A stretch of 64,000 bases of DNA from the NCBI RefSeq assembly GCF_000720485.1, contig NZ_JOAX01000003.1, forward strand, positions 310,001 to 374,000, given 5' to 3'. Positions 16,610-25,670 of this stretch are shown here, one piece after another (within the stretch, counting starts at the first letter, position 1; each line of letters begins with the position of its first letter). The notes under the pieces were generated by a model. The model worked only from the letters and a program-made list of their open reading frames with translations, was not told where the DNA came from and ran no database searches. This DNA comes from Streptomyces ochraceiscleroticus (GTDB taxonomy: Bacteria; Actinomycetota; Actinomycetes; Streptomycetales; Streptomycetaceae). The position numbers and the translations under genes were made by a program.

Positions 16610-17659
16610 ATGCCCCCCGTCTTCGCGCACGGCCGCCTCCGTCTGTATCTGCTGAAGCTGCTGGACGAGGCGCCCCGCCACGGTTACGAGATCATCCGGC
16701 TGCTGGAGGAGCGCTTCCAGGGTCTGTACGCGCCCTCCGCCGGCACCGTCTACCCGCGCCTCGCCAAGCTCTCCGACGAGGGCCTGGTAACGCACGCCAC
16801 CGAGGGCGGCCGCAAGGTGTACTCCATCACCGAGGCCGGCCGCGCCGAACTGGCGGCCCGCGGCGGCGAACTGGCCGAACTGGAGCTGGAGATCCGCGAG
16901 TCCGTCGCGGCGCTCGCCTCCGACATCCGCGAGGACGTCAGCGGTTCGGCGCGCGACCTGCGCCGCGAGATGCGCGAGGCCGCGCAGGCCGCCCGCCGGC
17001 AGGCAGGGCGCGACGGCAGGCCGGGCGGCACCGACTTCCCCGGCTTCCCCGGCCCCTCCGAGGCGTTCGACCGCGGCCCCGACGACCCCGAGGCGTGGCG
17101 GTACGCCAAGGAGGAGTTCCGGCGCGCCAAGGAGGAGTGGAAGGAGCAGGCCCGGCGGGCCAAGGAGGAGAGCCGGCGGGCCAAGCAGGAGGCGCAGCGC
17201 GCCCGTAAGCAGGCCAAGAACGCCAAGGACTCCGCGCGCGAGGAGGTCCAGGAGGTCATCCGCCGGGTGCAGGAGCGGGCCCAGGAGCAGGTGCGCTCGG
17301 GCGACTGGCCGGGCGCGGTGCGCGAGGCGCTCTCCGAGGTCTCGCGCGAGGTCGGCCGCTTCACGGAGGGCTTCGCGGCGGCGTCCGGCGCCTCCGAGCC
17401 GACGGCGGCGTCCGGTACCGCCGAATCCGCGCAGTCCGGAACGGCCGATCCGGTGCCCCCGGAGCCGGTGTGGGCGCACGAACCGGCCACCGGCGATCCG
17501 GCCCGCGATCTGGACCGGCTGCTGGACCGGTTCCGCGACGACCTCCGGGACGCGGCGCGCGACCACGGCGTGGACGAAGCCCAGTTGGCGGCGGCGAGGC
17601 AGCATCTCGCGACGGCCGCCGCGCACATCGGCGCGCTGCTGCGCCGCCCCACCCAGTAG
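16610..17659 (+). CDS. PadR family regulator with long charged coiled-coil tail
   Basis: 349 residues. The N-terminal 90 residues are a PadR winged helix (LRLYLLKLLDEAPRHGYEII, SAGTVYPRLAKLSDEGLV, GRKVYSITEAGRAEL). Typical PadR proteins are 110-190 residues; this one continues with a Lys/Glu/Arg/Ala-rich helical region (about 155-230, repeated KEEFRRAKEEW, AKEESRRAKQEAQ) likely to form a coiled coil, then an Ala/Ser/Pro-rich linker and a final helical domain (LDRLLDRFRDDLRDAARDHG). It is the second gene of the DUF4097 operon. The operator at 15668-15695 fits autorepression. The ligand is unknown. Confidence 0.88.
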   Translation: MPPVFAHGRLRLYLLKLLDEAPRHGYEIIRLLEERFQGLYAPSAGTVYPRLAKLSDEGLVTHATEGGRKVYSITEAGRAELAARGGELAELELEIRESVAALASDIREDVSGSARDLRREMREAAQAARRQAGRDGRPGGTDFPGFPGPSEAFDRGPDDPEAWRYAKEEFRRAKEEWKEQARRAKEESRRAKQEAQRARKQAKNAKDSAREEVQEVIRRVQERAQEQVRSGDWPGAVREALSEVSREVGRFTEGFAAASGASEPTAASGTAESAQSGTADPVPPEPVWAHEPATGDPARDLDRLLDRFRDDLRDAARDHGVDEAQLAAARQHLATAAAHIGALLRRPTQ

Positions 17660-17677
17660 TCACCCACGGTTATTTTT

Positions 17678-17723
17678 CGAAGGGCCGGGTTCACCCCAGG
17701 TAATCGGGGAACCCGGCCCTTCG
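17678..17723 (+). terminator. Strong hairpin terminator after PadR gene
   Basis: Perfect 15-bp stem CGAAGGGCCGGGTTC (17678-17692) / GAACCCGGCCCTTCG (17709-17723) with a 16-nt loop that can pair further (CCCC/GGGG). No U-tract follows, which is common in Streptomyces. It begins 18 bp after the padR stop. Confidence 0.8.
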
Positions 17724-17786
17724 CAGGACTGCCGTCCGTACTCGGACCGGCCGCGGCATTCCGCCGTCCCATGGCCCTGCTCACGC

Positions 17787-17815
17787 TTGACATCAACCCT
17801 TCCTATTCATAAGTG
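17787..17815 (+). promoter_or_regulatory. Candidate promoter of SCO6745-family gene
   Basis: Consensus -35 TTGACA at 17787-17792. The best -10 region is around 17808-17815 (CATAAGTG), which is only a partial match. It lies just upstream of the gene starting at 17838, giving a short leader that includes AGAGG. Confidence 0.4.
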
Positions 17816-17837
17816 ACTTGAAGGCCAGAGGTATGCG

Positions 17838-18716
17838 ATGTCGGAGTACCCCGCGGTTGCCCGCCGGCTGTGGCACCACCTCGAACCACTGCACGCCACC
17901 CTCTACTTCGCCCCCGAGGCATTCGAGGAGGCGGCGGCGCTCGGGTACGACGTCGGGACCCGCTGGCCCAGCTACTTCGCCTGGCGCACCGCGCCGCTGG
18001 GCGCCGCCGGGCCCGAGCTGGTGGCCGCCACGTACTACAGCTTCAGCCCACGCATGGTCGAGCAGTACGTGCCGCTGATCTGGTCGACGGCCGGGCCCGC
18101 CAAGGTGCTGGAGGCCCGGCTGCACGCGATGGACCGCGTACTGCGCAGGCTGATCGGCGACCGGCTGACCAAGGAGCAGCTCGCGGAGGCGGCCCGGCTG
18201 GCCCGCCAGGCCGCGGAGAACGCGATACCGGCCGCCCGGCCGCTGGCCGCCGCCAATCTGGACCTGCCCTGGCCCTCCGAGCCGCATCTCGAGCTGTGGC
18301 AGGCGCTGACCGTCCTGCGCGAGCACCGCGGCGACGGGCACCTGGCCGCGCTGCTCACCGCCGGGCTGGACCCGTGCGAGTCGCTGGTCTCGTTCGCGGC
18401 GGTGGGCGCGGCGCCGGAGGAGCACTTCCGCAGCCGCGGCTGGAGCCCGCTGGAGTGGCACGGGGCGCGCGACCGGCTGGCCGCGCGCGGCTGGATCGCG
18501 CCCGACGGCCGCGCCACCGACCGGGCCCGCGAGGGCCGGGAGGCGGTCGAGCGGCAGACGGACCAGCTCGCCGCCGGTCCGTGGCGGGCGCTGGGCCGGG
18601 CCCGCGCCGACCGCCTCGCCCAGCTCATCACCCCGCTGCTGACCGCCGTCTTCGAGTCCGGTCACCTCCCGAAGACCAGCACCCTGGGCATCAGCACGAT
18701 CCGCGTCGCGTACTGA
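17838..18716 (+). CDS. SCO6745 family protein (SalK-like helical protein)
   Basis: 292 residues from ATG 17838. Opening ARRLWHHLEPLHATLYFAPEA, the WPSYFAWRTAPLGAAGPELVAATYYSFSP segment, and the later WSPLEWHGARDRLAARGWIAPDG are characteristic of the SCO6745/SalK family, which contains two winged-helix-like domains without a clear DNA-binding role. Function is unknown. It is a single gene, with its own candidate promoter and a bidirectional hairpin downstream shared with the convergent lipoprotein gene. Confidence 0.82.
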   Translation: MSEYPAVARRLWHHLEPLHATLYFAPEAFEEAAALGYDVGTRWPSYFAWRTAPLGAAGPELVAATYYSFSPRMVEQYVPLIWSTAGPAKVLEARLHAMDRVLRRLIGDRLTKEQLAEAARLARQAAENAIPAARPLAAANLDLPWPSEPHLELWQALTVLREHRGDGHLAALLTAGLDPCESLVSFAAVGAAPEEHFRSRGWSPLEWHGARDRLAARGWIAPDGRATDRAREGREAVERQTDQLAAGPWRALGRARADRLAQLITPLLTAVFESGHLPKTSTLGISTIRVAY

Positions 18717-18723
18717 CCCCTCG

Positions 18724-18746
18724 CCCGGCGCCTTCGTGGCGCCGGG
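18724..18746. terminator. Bidirectional hairpin between convergent genes
   Basis: Perfect 9-bp stem CCCGGCGCC (18724-18732) / GGCGCCGGG (18738-18746), loop TTCGT. It lies 8 bp after the SCO6745-family stop and 16 bp beyond the stop of the convergent lipoprotein gene. Confidence 0.7.
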
Positions 18747-18762
18747 GTCCGGACGCGGACTC

Positions 18763-20103
18763 TCAGTCGACCACCGCCGCGCGATGGTCCGCCTCGTTCT
18801 GCAGGCCGTCCAGGACGGCGGCGGGGTCGCCGTTCCGGGAGAGGGCGCCGGCGATCTTCTCCTGGAGCCCCGCCCGCACCCGCGGCCAGCTCGTCGTGCC
18901 CATCGGCTGGAACTGGACCTTCGGAAGCTGGTCGACGAACGGCCACAGCGGCCGGTACACCGCGTCCGCGCGCATCTTCTCCGCGGCCGGCACGGTCACC
19001 GGCAGGGTGCCCTGCCCGCCCGCGTAGTGCACCGCGTTGTCGGTGCTGTAGAGGAAGTCCAGGAAGGTGCCGATCTGCTGGGCGTGGTGGTGCTGCTTGA
19101 AGGCCACCAGCCAGTCCGAGAGCCCGGCGGGCGTCGCCGCGCCGCCCGTGCGCCGGGGGAACGGGGCCGTCCCGTACGGGACATGGGCCTCCTCGGCCAT
19201 CGGGATCAGCACCGGGTGGGCGAGGACCATGCCGACCTTGCCGGTGACGAAGCCACGGTACGCCTCGGTGCGGTTGAGCGACGAACCCTTGGGACCGGTC
19301 AGGCCCGGGTCGACCAGGCCGTCCCGCACCGCGGTCAGCGTCGCGGTGTTCTCGGCGGAGTCCAGGGTGTAGCCGCCGCTCATGCCGACGTAGCCGCCGT
19401 TGTTGCCGAGCAGCCAGCTCAGCGTCTCGTCCTCGGCGGCCTCCGGGCCGGTCTGCAGCGCGTACGGCGTCTGCACGCCGGCGGCCTTCAGCGCGGCGGC
19501 GGCGCGCTCGATCCCGGCCCACGAGGTCGGCGGGCGCTCGATGCCGGCCCGCGCGAAGAGCTTCTTGTTGTAGAAGAGGCGCGGCGTACTGGAGCTGAAC
19601 GGCATCCCGTACTGGACGTGGCTGATCTCGCCCGCCCTGGCCAGCGCGGGGACGAAGTCGGCCTGGGTGCCGATGGAGAGCGTCTCGTCCGCGCTGTAGA
19701 GCTGCCCCTTCGCCACATACGGGGCGAAGACGCCCGACTGCGCGATGTCCGGCGCGTCGCCGTCCGCGGCCCGCGCGGCGACCGTCTTGTCCAGCCGGGT
19801 GTACGGCACCGGATCCAGGTGCACCGCGATGTCCGGGTGCCGCTTCTCGAAGGCGTCGATGACGCGCTTCCAGTAGTCGGTCGAGGACCGGGCGGTGCGG
19901 TGGCCGTAGTCGGCGACCACCAGGTCGAGCGTGACGTCCGCGTCGCCCTCGGATTCAGCGCCGCCGCACGCGGTCAGCGTCAGCGTCAGCGCGGCGGCCA
20001 GCCCGGCCGCCCTGCGGACGGTGCGGCGCCCACCCGCCGTGCCTGCCGTCCTGGCCGCCGTCCGGATAAGAAAAAAGGGCGCGCGTCGCCGCCGTATGAA
20101 CAT
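18763..20103 (-). CDS. Extracellular solute-binding lipoprotein (carbohydrate ABC family), orphan
   Basis: 446 residues from ATG 20103 (AGAGG 7 nt upstream). Lipoprotein signal: hydrophobic AAGLAAALTLTLTACGG with Cys46 as the lipidated residue. The n-region of about 45 residues, rich in Arg, is unusually long; an internal GTG would give a normal signal peptide. The mature part has the family-1 solute-binding pattern (FEKRHPDIAVHLDPVPY, DAPDIAQSGVFAPYVAKGQL, YGMPFSSSTPRLFYNKKLFARAGIERPPTSW, FVTGKVGMVLAHP). It probably binds a sugar or oligosaccharide for ABC import, but no permease or ATPase gene is adjacent, so partners are encoded elsewhere or it serves as a sensor. Confidence 0.88.
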   Translation of the reverse strand: MFIRRRRAPFFLIRTAARTAGTAGGRRTVRRAAGLAAALTLTLTACGGAESEGDADVTLDLVVADYGHRTARSSTDYWKRVIDAFEKRHPDIAVHLDPVPYTRLDKTVAARAADGDAPDIAQSGVFAPYVAKGQLYSADETLSIGTQADFVPALARAGEISHVQYGMPFSSSTPRLFYNKKLFARAGIERPPTSWAGIERAAAALKAAGVQTPYALQTGPEAAEDETLSWLLGNNGGYVGMSGGYTLDSAENTATLTAVRDGLVDPGLTGPKGSSLNRTEAYRGFVTGKVGMVLAHPVLIPMAEEAHVPYGTAPFPRRTGGAATPAGLSDWLVAFKQHHHAQQIGTFLDFLYSTDNAVHYAGGQGTLPVTVPAAEKMRADAVYRPLWPFVDQLPKVQFQPMGTTSWPRVRAGLQEKIAGALSRNGDPAAVLDGLQNEADHRAAVVD

Positions 20104-20207
20104 GTCCGCCTCTGTGCCGAAGTCCCGCTGGCGAGCGGGTGGTTCCCCCGTCCCCTCCGCCATTCCTGCGCACATGATCGCCCACGGGCGGCACGGGAGT
20201 ACAAAAA

Positions 20208-20801
20208 TCAGCCGCCGGCGGTGAAGGTGACGACGGCGGCGACGCCGTCCGGGCCTCCGTCGAGGTCAGCGCCGGTCCCGGCGGGCAGCAGCGCGGCGTC
20301 GTACCGGCCGAGCGGCACCGGTTCCGCGCTCCCCGCGGGCGTCAGCAGCACCGCCCCGGCCACGGCGGCGACCAGTACCGCGCCGTCCGGACCGGCCGCC
20401 GGCCGTACCGCGTACCGGCCGCGGGCCATCGCCACCTCGGCGGCGCACCGCCCGTCGCGCACCATCACGTTGAAGTTGACGACGGGGCCGGCGGCGAGCC
20501 GGCAGTCCGTGGCGGCGCCGCCGGGGAACGACAGCGGCCGGAACCGCTCGGTGACGGCGGTCCGCTCCCCGTCGATGGTCAGCTCCATGCCGCCTCCGGC
20601 GACCATGGTGAGGATCCGCCGGACGCCGGGCAGCGGGGAGTACGGGCCGTCCCGGTCCACGTCCGCCAGGCTGACCCGCCAGTCGAAGGCGTCCCAGCCC
20701 GCGCCGGGCGGCCCGGCGGCGATCTCCCGGGTCACGCCGCCCCCGTTGCTCCAGGGGGCGGCGGTGCGTCCGGCGGCCGGCAGCAGGTGTACGCGGTCCA
20801 T
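20208..20801 (-). CDS. HutD family protein
   Basis: 197 residues. The opening AAGRTAAPWSNGGGVTREIA, FDWRVSLADVDRDGPYS and LPGVRRILTMVAGGGMELTIDG are diagnostic of HutD, a bicupin-fold protein associated with histidine utilisation in other bacteria. Its ATG overlaps the stop of the dehydrogenase gene by one base (TGATG), so the pair is an operon. The histidine link is known for proteobacterial members; nothing here confirms it in this organism. Confidence 0.88.
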   Translation of the reverse strand: MDRVHLLPAAGRTAAPWSNGGGVTREIAAGPPGAGWDAFDWRVSLADVDRDGPYSPLPGVRRILTMVAGGGMELTIDGERTAVTERFRPLSFPGGAATDCRLAAGPVVNFNVMVRDGRCAAEVAMARGRYAVRPAAGPDGAVLVAAVAGAVLLTPAGSAEPVPLGRYDAALLPAGTGADLDGGPDGVAAVVTFTAGG

Positions 20802-21763
20802 CAGACGGTCAGCACGACCTTGCCGAAGAGGTCGCCCTCGGCCATCTTCGCGAAGCCCTCGCGGGCCCGGTCCAGCGGCAGTTCGGAGTCGATGACCGGC
20901 TTGATGCCCTTGGCGGCGCAGAAGCTGAGCAGGCTCGCGAGCTCCTCCTTGTCGCCCATCGTCGAGCCGACGACCTTGAGCTCCAGGAAGAAGATGCGGT
21001 TCAGCTCGGTCTTCTCGGGGTGGTAGCCGCTGGTGGCGCCGGAGATCACGAGCGTGCCGCCGGGCTTGAGGGACTTGACGGAGTGCGACCAGGTCGCGGC
21101 GCCAACGGTCTCGATCACCGCGTCGACCCGCTGCGGCAGCCGCTCGCCACTCGGGAAGGCGCCCTCGGCACCCAGGTCCAGCGCCCGCTTGCGCTTGGCC
21201 TCGTCCCGGCTGGTGGCGAAGACCCGCAGGCCCGCCGCGGCGCCGAGCACGATCGCCGCGGTGGCCACGCCGCCGCCCGCGCCCTGGACCAGTACCGAGT
21301 CCCCGGGGCGTACGCCCGCGTTGGTGAAGAGCATCCGGTACGCGGTCAGCCAGGCGGTCGGCAGGCAGGCGGCCTCCGCGAAGCTGAGCTCCTTGGGCTT
21401 GGGGAGCACGTTCCAGGCGGGGACCGCGACCTGCTCGGCGAAGGTGCCCTGGTACCGCTCGGTGAGGATCGAGCGGGGCTCCTTGGGGCCGACGCCGTGG
21501 CCGGACTGGCCGATCACGGAGTGGATGACGACCTCGTTGCCGTCCGCGTCGATGCCTGCGGCGTCACAGCCGAGGATCATCGGGAGGGCTTCTTCGCCGA
21601 GTCCCACACCGCGCAGCGACCAGAGGTCGTGGTGGTTGAGGGAGGCGGCCTTGACGTTGACGGTCGTCCAGCCGGGGCGGACCTCGGGAGCCGGGCGCTC
21701 GCCCAACTCCAGGCCACTGAGCGGATCGTCACGGTCGATTCGGGCGGCGTAGGCAGCGAACAT
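20801..21763 (-). CDS. Zinc-binding-type alcohol dehydrogenase/quinone reductase (MDR superfamily)
   Basis: 320 residues. GroES-like N-terminal domain (LNHHDLWSLRGVGLGEEALPMILGCDAAG), then a Rossmann domain with VLVQGAGGGVATAAIVLGAAAGLRV as nucleotide-binding loop and VIETVGAATW. The catalytic-zinc cysteines are not in the classical spacing, so it is probably an NADPH-dependent quinone or enone reductase rather than an alcohol dehydrogenase. First gene of a two-gene operon with hutD. Substrate unknown. Confidence 0.86.
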   Translation of the reverse strand: MFAAYAARIDRDDPLSGLELGERPAPEVRPGWTTVNVKAASLNHHDLWSLRGVGLGEEALPMILGCDAAGIDADGNEVVIHSVIGQSGHGVGPKEPRSILTERYQGTFAEQVAVPAWNVLPKPKELSFAEAACLPTAWLTAYRMLFTNAGVRPGDSVLVQGAGGGVATAAIVLGAAAGLRVFATSRDEAKRKRALDLGAEGAFPSGERLPQRVDAVIETVGAATWSHSVKSLKPGGTLVISGATSGYHPEKTELNRIFFLELKVVGSTMGDKEELASLLSFCAAKGIKPVIDSELPLDRAREGFAKMAEGDLFGKVVLTV

Positions 21764-21817
21764 GATCCGAACGTACGCCGGGGGAGCGCCGTTGCGGAAC
21801 CAATACGCGGTGTGACA

Positions 21818-21862
21818 CGCGCCCCTTCAGGGGCGCGGGGAACTGCGCGACCAGCCACCACG
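21818..21862. repeat. Streptomyces dispersed intergenic repeat
   Basis: Hairpin CGCGCCCC (21818-21825), loop TTCA, GGGGCGCG (21830-21837), followed by GGGAACTGCGCGACCAGCC. I recall near-identical stretches recurring in intergenic regions of many Streptomyces genomes. I saw only one copy in this window. It may act as a terminator or processing site between malic enzyme and the dehydrogenase. Confidence 0.55.
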
Positions 21863-21901
21863 GCGCCGCGGACAATCGACAACCCACGCGCGCACGCAAA
21901 C

Positions 21902-21941
21902 GGTCCGGGCCCGCTCCCCGAAAGAGGAGCGGGCCCGGACC
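21902..21941 (-). terminator. Hairpin terminator of malic enzyme gene
   Basis: Perfect 15-bp stem GGTCCGGGCCCGCTC (21902-21916) / GAGCGGGCCCGGACC (21927-21941), 10-nt loop, 16 bp beyond the malic enzyme stop on the minus strand. Confidence 0.82.
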
Positions 21942-21957
21942 ACAGGCGGCAACGGCG

Positions 21958-23160
21958 TCAGCGCCGTGCGACGCCCTCCGCGCGCGCAGCCGCGGCAACC
22001 GCGGCCGTCACCGCCGGGGCGACCCGCTCGTCGAACGGCGAGGGAATCACCGTGTCGGCGCTGAGCTCGTCGGCCACCACCGCGGCGAGCGCCTCCGCCG
22101 CGGCGAGCTTCATGCCCTCGGTGATCTTCGAGGCACGCACCTGGAGGGCGCCCGCGAAGATGCCCGGGAAGGCGAGCACGTTGTTGATCTGGTTCGGGTA
22201 GTCGCTGCGCCCGGTGGCCACGACCGCGGCGTACTTGTGCGCCACGTCCGGGTGGATCTCCGGGTTCGGGTTGGCCATCGCGAAGATCAGGCAGTCCTTC
22301 GCCATCTTCGCCACCGCCTCCTCGGCAACCGTGCCGCCGGAGACGCCGATGAACACGTCCGCGCCTTCCAGCGCGGATTCCAGGGAGCCGGTGAGGCCGC
22401 CCTTGTTCGTGAAGCCGGCCAGCTCGCGCTTGACGTCCGTCAGGTCCTCGCGGTCCGCGGAGACGATGCCCTTGCGGTCGCACACCGCGACATCCCCGAT
22501 GCCCGCCTCGATGAGGATCTTGGCGATGGCGACGCCCGCCGCACCGGCGCCCGAGATGACCGCGCGAAGCTGCCCCAGCGCGCGGTCGGTGAGCTTGGCT
22601 GCGTTGCGCAGCGCGGCCAGCGTGACCACGGCGGTGCCGTGCTGGTCGTCATGGAAGATCGGGATGTCCAGCTTCTCCTGAAGCCGGCGCTCGATCTCGA
22701 AGCAGCGCGGCGCGGAGATGTCCTCCAGGTTCACGCCTCCGAAGGAGGGCGCGAGCCGCACGACCGTGTCGACGATCTCGTCGGTGTCCGTGGTGCCGAG
22801 CGCGATCGGCACCGCGTCGACCCCGCCGAACTGCTTGAAGAGGATGGCCTTGCCCTCCATCACCGGGAGGGACGCCTCCGGGCCGATGTCGCCCAGGCCC
22901 AGCACCGCGGTGCCGTCCGTGACCACGGCGACGACCTGGGACTTCCAGGTGTAGTCGTGGACGAGCTCGGGCTTCTCGGCAATGGCGCTGCACACCTTGG
23001 CGACGCCGGGCGTGTAGGCGAGGGACAGGTCGTCCCGGTCGCGCACCGGCACCGTCGCCTGGATGGCCATCTTGCCGCCGCGGTGGAGCGCGAAGGCCGG
23101 ATCGAAGGGCTCTTCGTCCGTATTGCTGTCGCTGCGAGGATTGACGATCTCCGCTGCCAC
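21958..23160 (-). CDS. NAD(P)-dependent malic enzyme
   Basis: 400 residues from GTG 23160, preceded by AAAGGGG; the longer frame upstream is not family-like. It converts malate to pyruvate and CO2 with NAD(P)H, linking the TCA cycle and gluconeogenesis. Motifs: LSLAYTPGVAKVCSAIAEKP, VVTDGTAVLGLGDIGPEASLPVMEGKA, FHDDQHGTAVVTLAALRNA (divalent metal and catalytic residues), VISGAGAAGVAIAKILIEAG (nucleotide loop), FAMANPNPEI and SDYPNQINNVLAFPGIF. Length is that of the short bacterial form without a phosphotransacetylase domain. Single gene with a hairpin terminator downstream. Confidence 0.95.
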   Translation of the reverse strand: MAAEIVNPRSDSNTDEEPFDPAFALHRGGKMAIQATVPVRDRDDLSLAYTPGVAKVCSAIAEKPELVHDYTWKSQVVAVVTDGTAVLGLGDIGPEASLPVMEGKAILFKQFGGVDAVPIALGTTDTDEIVDTVVRLAPSFGGVNLEDISAPRCFEIERRLQEKLDIPIFHDDQHGTAVVTLAALRNAAKLTDRALGQLRAVISGAGAAGVAIAKILIEAGIGDVAVCDRKGIVSADREDLTDVKRELAGFTNKGGLTGSLESALEGADVFIGVSGGTVAEEAVAKMAKDCLIFAMANPNPEIHPDVAHKYAAVVATGRSDYPNQINNVLAFPGIFAGALQVRASKITEGMKLAAAEALAAVVADELSADTVIPSPFDERVAPAVTAAVAAAARAEGVARR

Positions 23161-23701
23161 TGTTCTGACCCCTTTGTCGTAAATCAGTTGAGGGTGACCG
23201 CTCCCTGGTTGCAGAGCGGGCGGGCACCGCGTCCGGTCCCTGCGCCGCGGATGGCCGCCGCGCGGGGGGAGGTACGGACGCCGGGCGCGCCGCACACGCG
23301 CCCTGAGCCCCGGATGAGGGGTGTAACGACCCTTTGTACCCGACGGGCGTGCACCCCGACGAGTCAGATTGGTTACCCTCGCGTTCGCAATTCCGACAAT
23401 AACCTCAAACCGCTCGAAAAGCCGGACGCGTGGATCATCTTCCGTCCACATGCCGAGACTTCGAGTCCATGCCGCCTCCGCAGCGGTCCGAGCGTGCCCG
23501 CCATACACCGCTGACCAGCTTCGCCACGTCCGTTATGCGATTTTGACCTGCTGGGCAGTCCGAATAACGGAGTCCGGATGGCAAGATTCCGTGACCGAAC
23601 GAGGTCGCGATGCCCGATGGTGTGTGCCCGGCCCCACTCGGAGCCGGCTCCCACGTCCCCGTCCCAGCCGGCTCCATCCGTTCCGCAGCAGGAGGAAACG
23701 C
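23161..23701. other. 541-bp divergent intergenic region
   Basis: It separates malic enzyme (minus) from the amino-acid ABC operon (plus) and contains no credible gene. A candidate promoter for the operon is -35 TTGACC (23543-23548), 16 bp, -10 TAACGG (23565-23570). AT-richer sequence around 23380-23420 is unusual for this genome and may hold regulatory sites. AGGAGG precedes the ATG at 23702. Confidence 0.5.
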
Positions 23702-24670
23702 ATGACCGCAAGTACCCGCCGTCGCCCGGCCTCCGGCAGGTCCCGTACGGCCGCCGGCGCAGCGACAGCGGTCGTGGCCGCCCTCCTGCTCAGCGGCTGC
23801 GGCGACCAGACGGACGCCGCGATCGCCAAGCGTGAGGCCGCGAAGACCCGCAACGTGCACGCCCCGCTCTTCAAGAAGCTCCCCAAGGCCGTCCAGGACA
23901 AGGGCTTCCTCCAGGTCGGCTCGGACGCGACGTACAAGCCGGTGGAGTTCCGGAAGAACGGCGCGATCGTGGGCATCGACCCCGACCTCGCCGCCGCCAT
24001 GAGCAAGCAGCTCGGCATCAAGCTCAACTTCAACAACGCCACCTTCGACACCCTCATGGGCGGCCTGAAGTCCAGGCGGTACGACATCGCGATGTCGGCG
24101 ATGACGGACACCAAGGAGCGCCAGGAGGGCATCGACTCCACCACCGGCAAGAAGATCGGCGAGGGCGTCGACTTCGTCGACTACTTCAACGCCGGCGTCT
24201 CGCTCTACGTCCAGAAGGGCAAGAGCGACACCATCTCGGACTGGGCCGACCTGTGCGGCAAGTCCATCGCCGTACAGCGCGGCACCGTCTCGCACGACTA
24301 CGCCAAGGACCAGGCGAAGAAGTGCAAGAAGGACGGCGAGGAGACGATCTCCATCGAGGCGTTCGACAACGACTCCGAGGCCCAGACCCGGCTGCGCACC
24401 GCCGGCGTGGACGCGGTCTCCAGCGACTACCCGGTCGCCGCGTACGCCGTGAAGACCTCCGGCGGCGGCAAGGACTTCGAGGTCGTCGGCGACCAGGTCG
24501 AGGCCGCTCCGTACGGCATCGCCGTCCCCAAGGGCCAGGAGCAGCTCCGCGACGCCCTCAAGGCCGCGCTGGAGGCGACGATCAAGAACGGGGACTACGC
24601 CAAGATCCTCAAGAAGTGGCAGGTCAAGGACGCGGGGGTCAAGGAAGTGAAGCTCAACGGCGGCGCGTAG
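23702..24670 (+). CDS. Polar amino-acid ABC transporter substrate-binding lipoprotein
   Basis: 322 residues from ATG 23702 behind a near-perfect AGGAGG. Lipobox LLLSGC with Cys33. Family-3 binding protein motifs: GFLQVGSDATYKPVEFRKNG, IVGIDPDLAAAMSKQLGIKL, TLMGGLKSRRYDIAMSAMTDTKERQ, VDFVDYFNAG, LCGKSIAVQRGT and APYGIAVPKGQEQL. It captures a polar or charged amino acid outside the membrane. First gene of a three-gene operon with permease and ATPase; the exact substrate cannot be read from the sequence. Confidence 0.94.
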   Translation: MTASTRRRPASGRSRTAAGAATAVVAALLLSGCGDQTDAAIAKREAAKTRNVHAPLFKKLPKAVQDKGFLQVGSDATYKPVEFRKNGAIVGIDPDLAAAMSKQLGIKLNFNNATFDTLMGGLKSRRYDIAMSAMTDTKERQEGIDSTTGKKIGEGVDFVDYFNAGVSLYVQKGKSDTISDWADLCGKSIAVQRGTVSHDYAKDQAKKCKKDGEETISIEAFDNDSEAQTRLRTAGVDAVSSDYPVAAYAVKTSGGGKDFEVVGDQVEAAPYGIAVPKGQEQLRDALKAALEATIKNGDYAKILKKWQVKDAGVKEVKLNGGA

Positions 24671-24725
24671 CCGCGCACCGCCCCTTCCCGCCCGCCGAAC
24701 TCCCGAACCCCGAAAGGCAACACCC

Positions 24726-25670
24726 GTGTCTGTCGACGTCGACAAGGCGGCCAGGCCGCCGCAGGACGCTCCCCCGCCGCTGCCCGAGCCCATCAAGGCC
24801 GTGCCCGTGCGCCACTACGGCCGCTGGGTCGCCGCCCTGGTGGTCATAGCCGTGCTCGCGCTCCTCGTCCGGGCCTTCGCGACCGGTAACGTCAACTGGG
24901 ATGCGATCCCCGACTACCTCTTCAACTCGGACATCCTGCGCGGTCTGCGCAACACCCTCCTGATCACCGTGCTGTCCATGGTGATCGGCGTGGTGCTCGG
25001 CGTGATCCTCGCCGTGATGCGCCAGTCCAAGAACCCGGTGACCTCGACCGTCGCGTGGTTCTACATCTGGTTCTTCCGCGGCACGCCGGTCTACGTCCAG
25101 CTCTTCCTCTGGTTCAACCTGGGCCTCGTCTTCCAGTACATCGACATCATGCCGATCTACAAGGACGAGTGGTCGGACTTCATGACCCCGTTCCTGTGCG
25201 CGCTGCTCGGCCTCGGCCTGAACGAGGCCGCGTACATGGCGGAGATCTGCCGCGCCGGCCTGACCGCCGTCGACGAGGGCCAGACCGAGGCCGCGCACGC
25301 GCTCGGCATGAGCCACGGCAAGACCCTGCGCCGGATCGTCGTGCCCCAGGCGATGCGCGTCATCGTGCCGCCGACCGGCAACGAGGTCATCAACATGCTC
25401 AAGACCTCCTCGCTGGTGATCGCGGTCCAGTACTACGACCTGCTGCAGTCCGCGCAGAACGTCGGCCGGGACTCCGGCGTCGTCGTGGAGATGCTGATCC
25501 TCGCCGCCGTCTGGTACCTCGTCGCCACCAGCGTGCTCAGCGTCGGCCAGTACTACCTGGAGCGCCACTACGCCCGCGGCTCCAGCCGCCAGCTCCCGCT
25601 CACCCCGCTGCAGAAGGCCAAGGCCAAGCTGTCCGGCGGCTCCAACCACCCCGCCGGAGGTGCCGCATGA
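24726..25670 (+). CDS. Polar amino-acid ABC transporter permease
   Basis: 314 residues from GTG 24726 (GAAAGG upstream). Membrane segments include [38 protein letters not shown] and [18 protein letters not shown]. The HisM/EAA loop is present as [32 protein letters not shown], the contact for the ATPase. [12 protein letters not shown] is typical of the histidine/glutamate permease family. The stop overlaps the ATPase start (ATGA). A single permease gene suggests a homodimeric channel. Confidence 0.94.
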   Translation: MSVDVDKAARPPQDAPPPLPEPIKAVPVRHYGRWVAALVVIAVLALLVRAFATGNVNWDAIPDYLFNSDILRGLRNTLLITVLSMVIGVVLGVILAVMRQSKNPVTSTVAWFYIWFFRGTPVYVQLFLWFNLGLVFQYIDIMPIYKDEWSDFMTPFLCALLGLGLNEAAYMAEICRAGLTAVDEGQTEAAHALGMSHGKTLRRIVVPQAMRVIVPPTGNEVINMLKTSSLVIAVQYYDLLQSAQNVGRDSGVVVEMLILAAVWYLVATSVLSVGQYYLERHYARGSSRQLPLTPLQKAKAKLSGGSNHPAGGAA

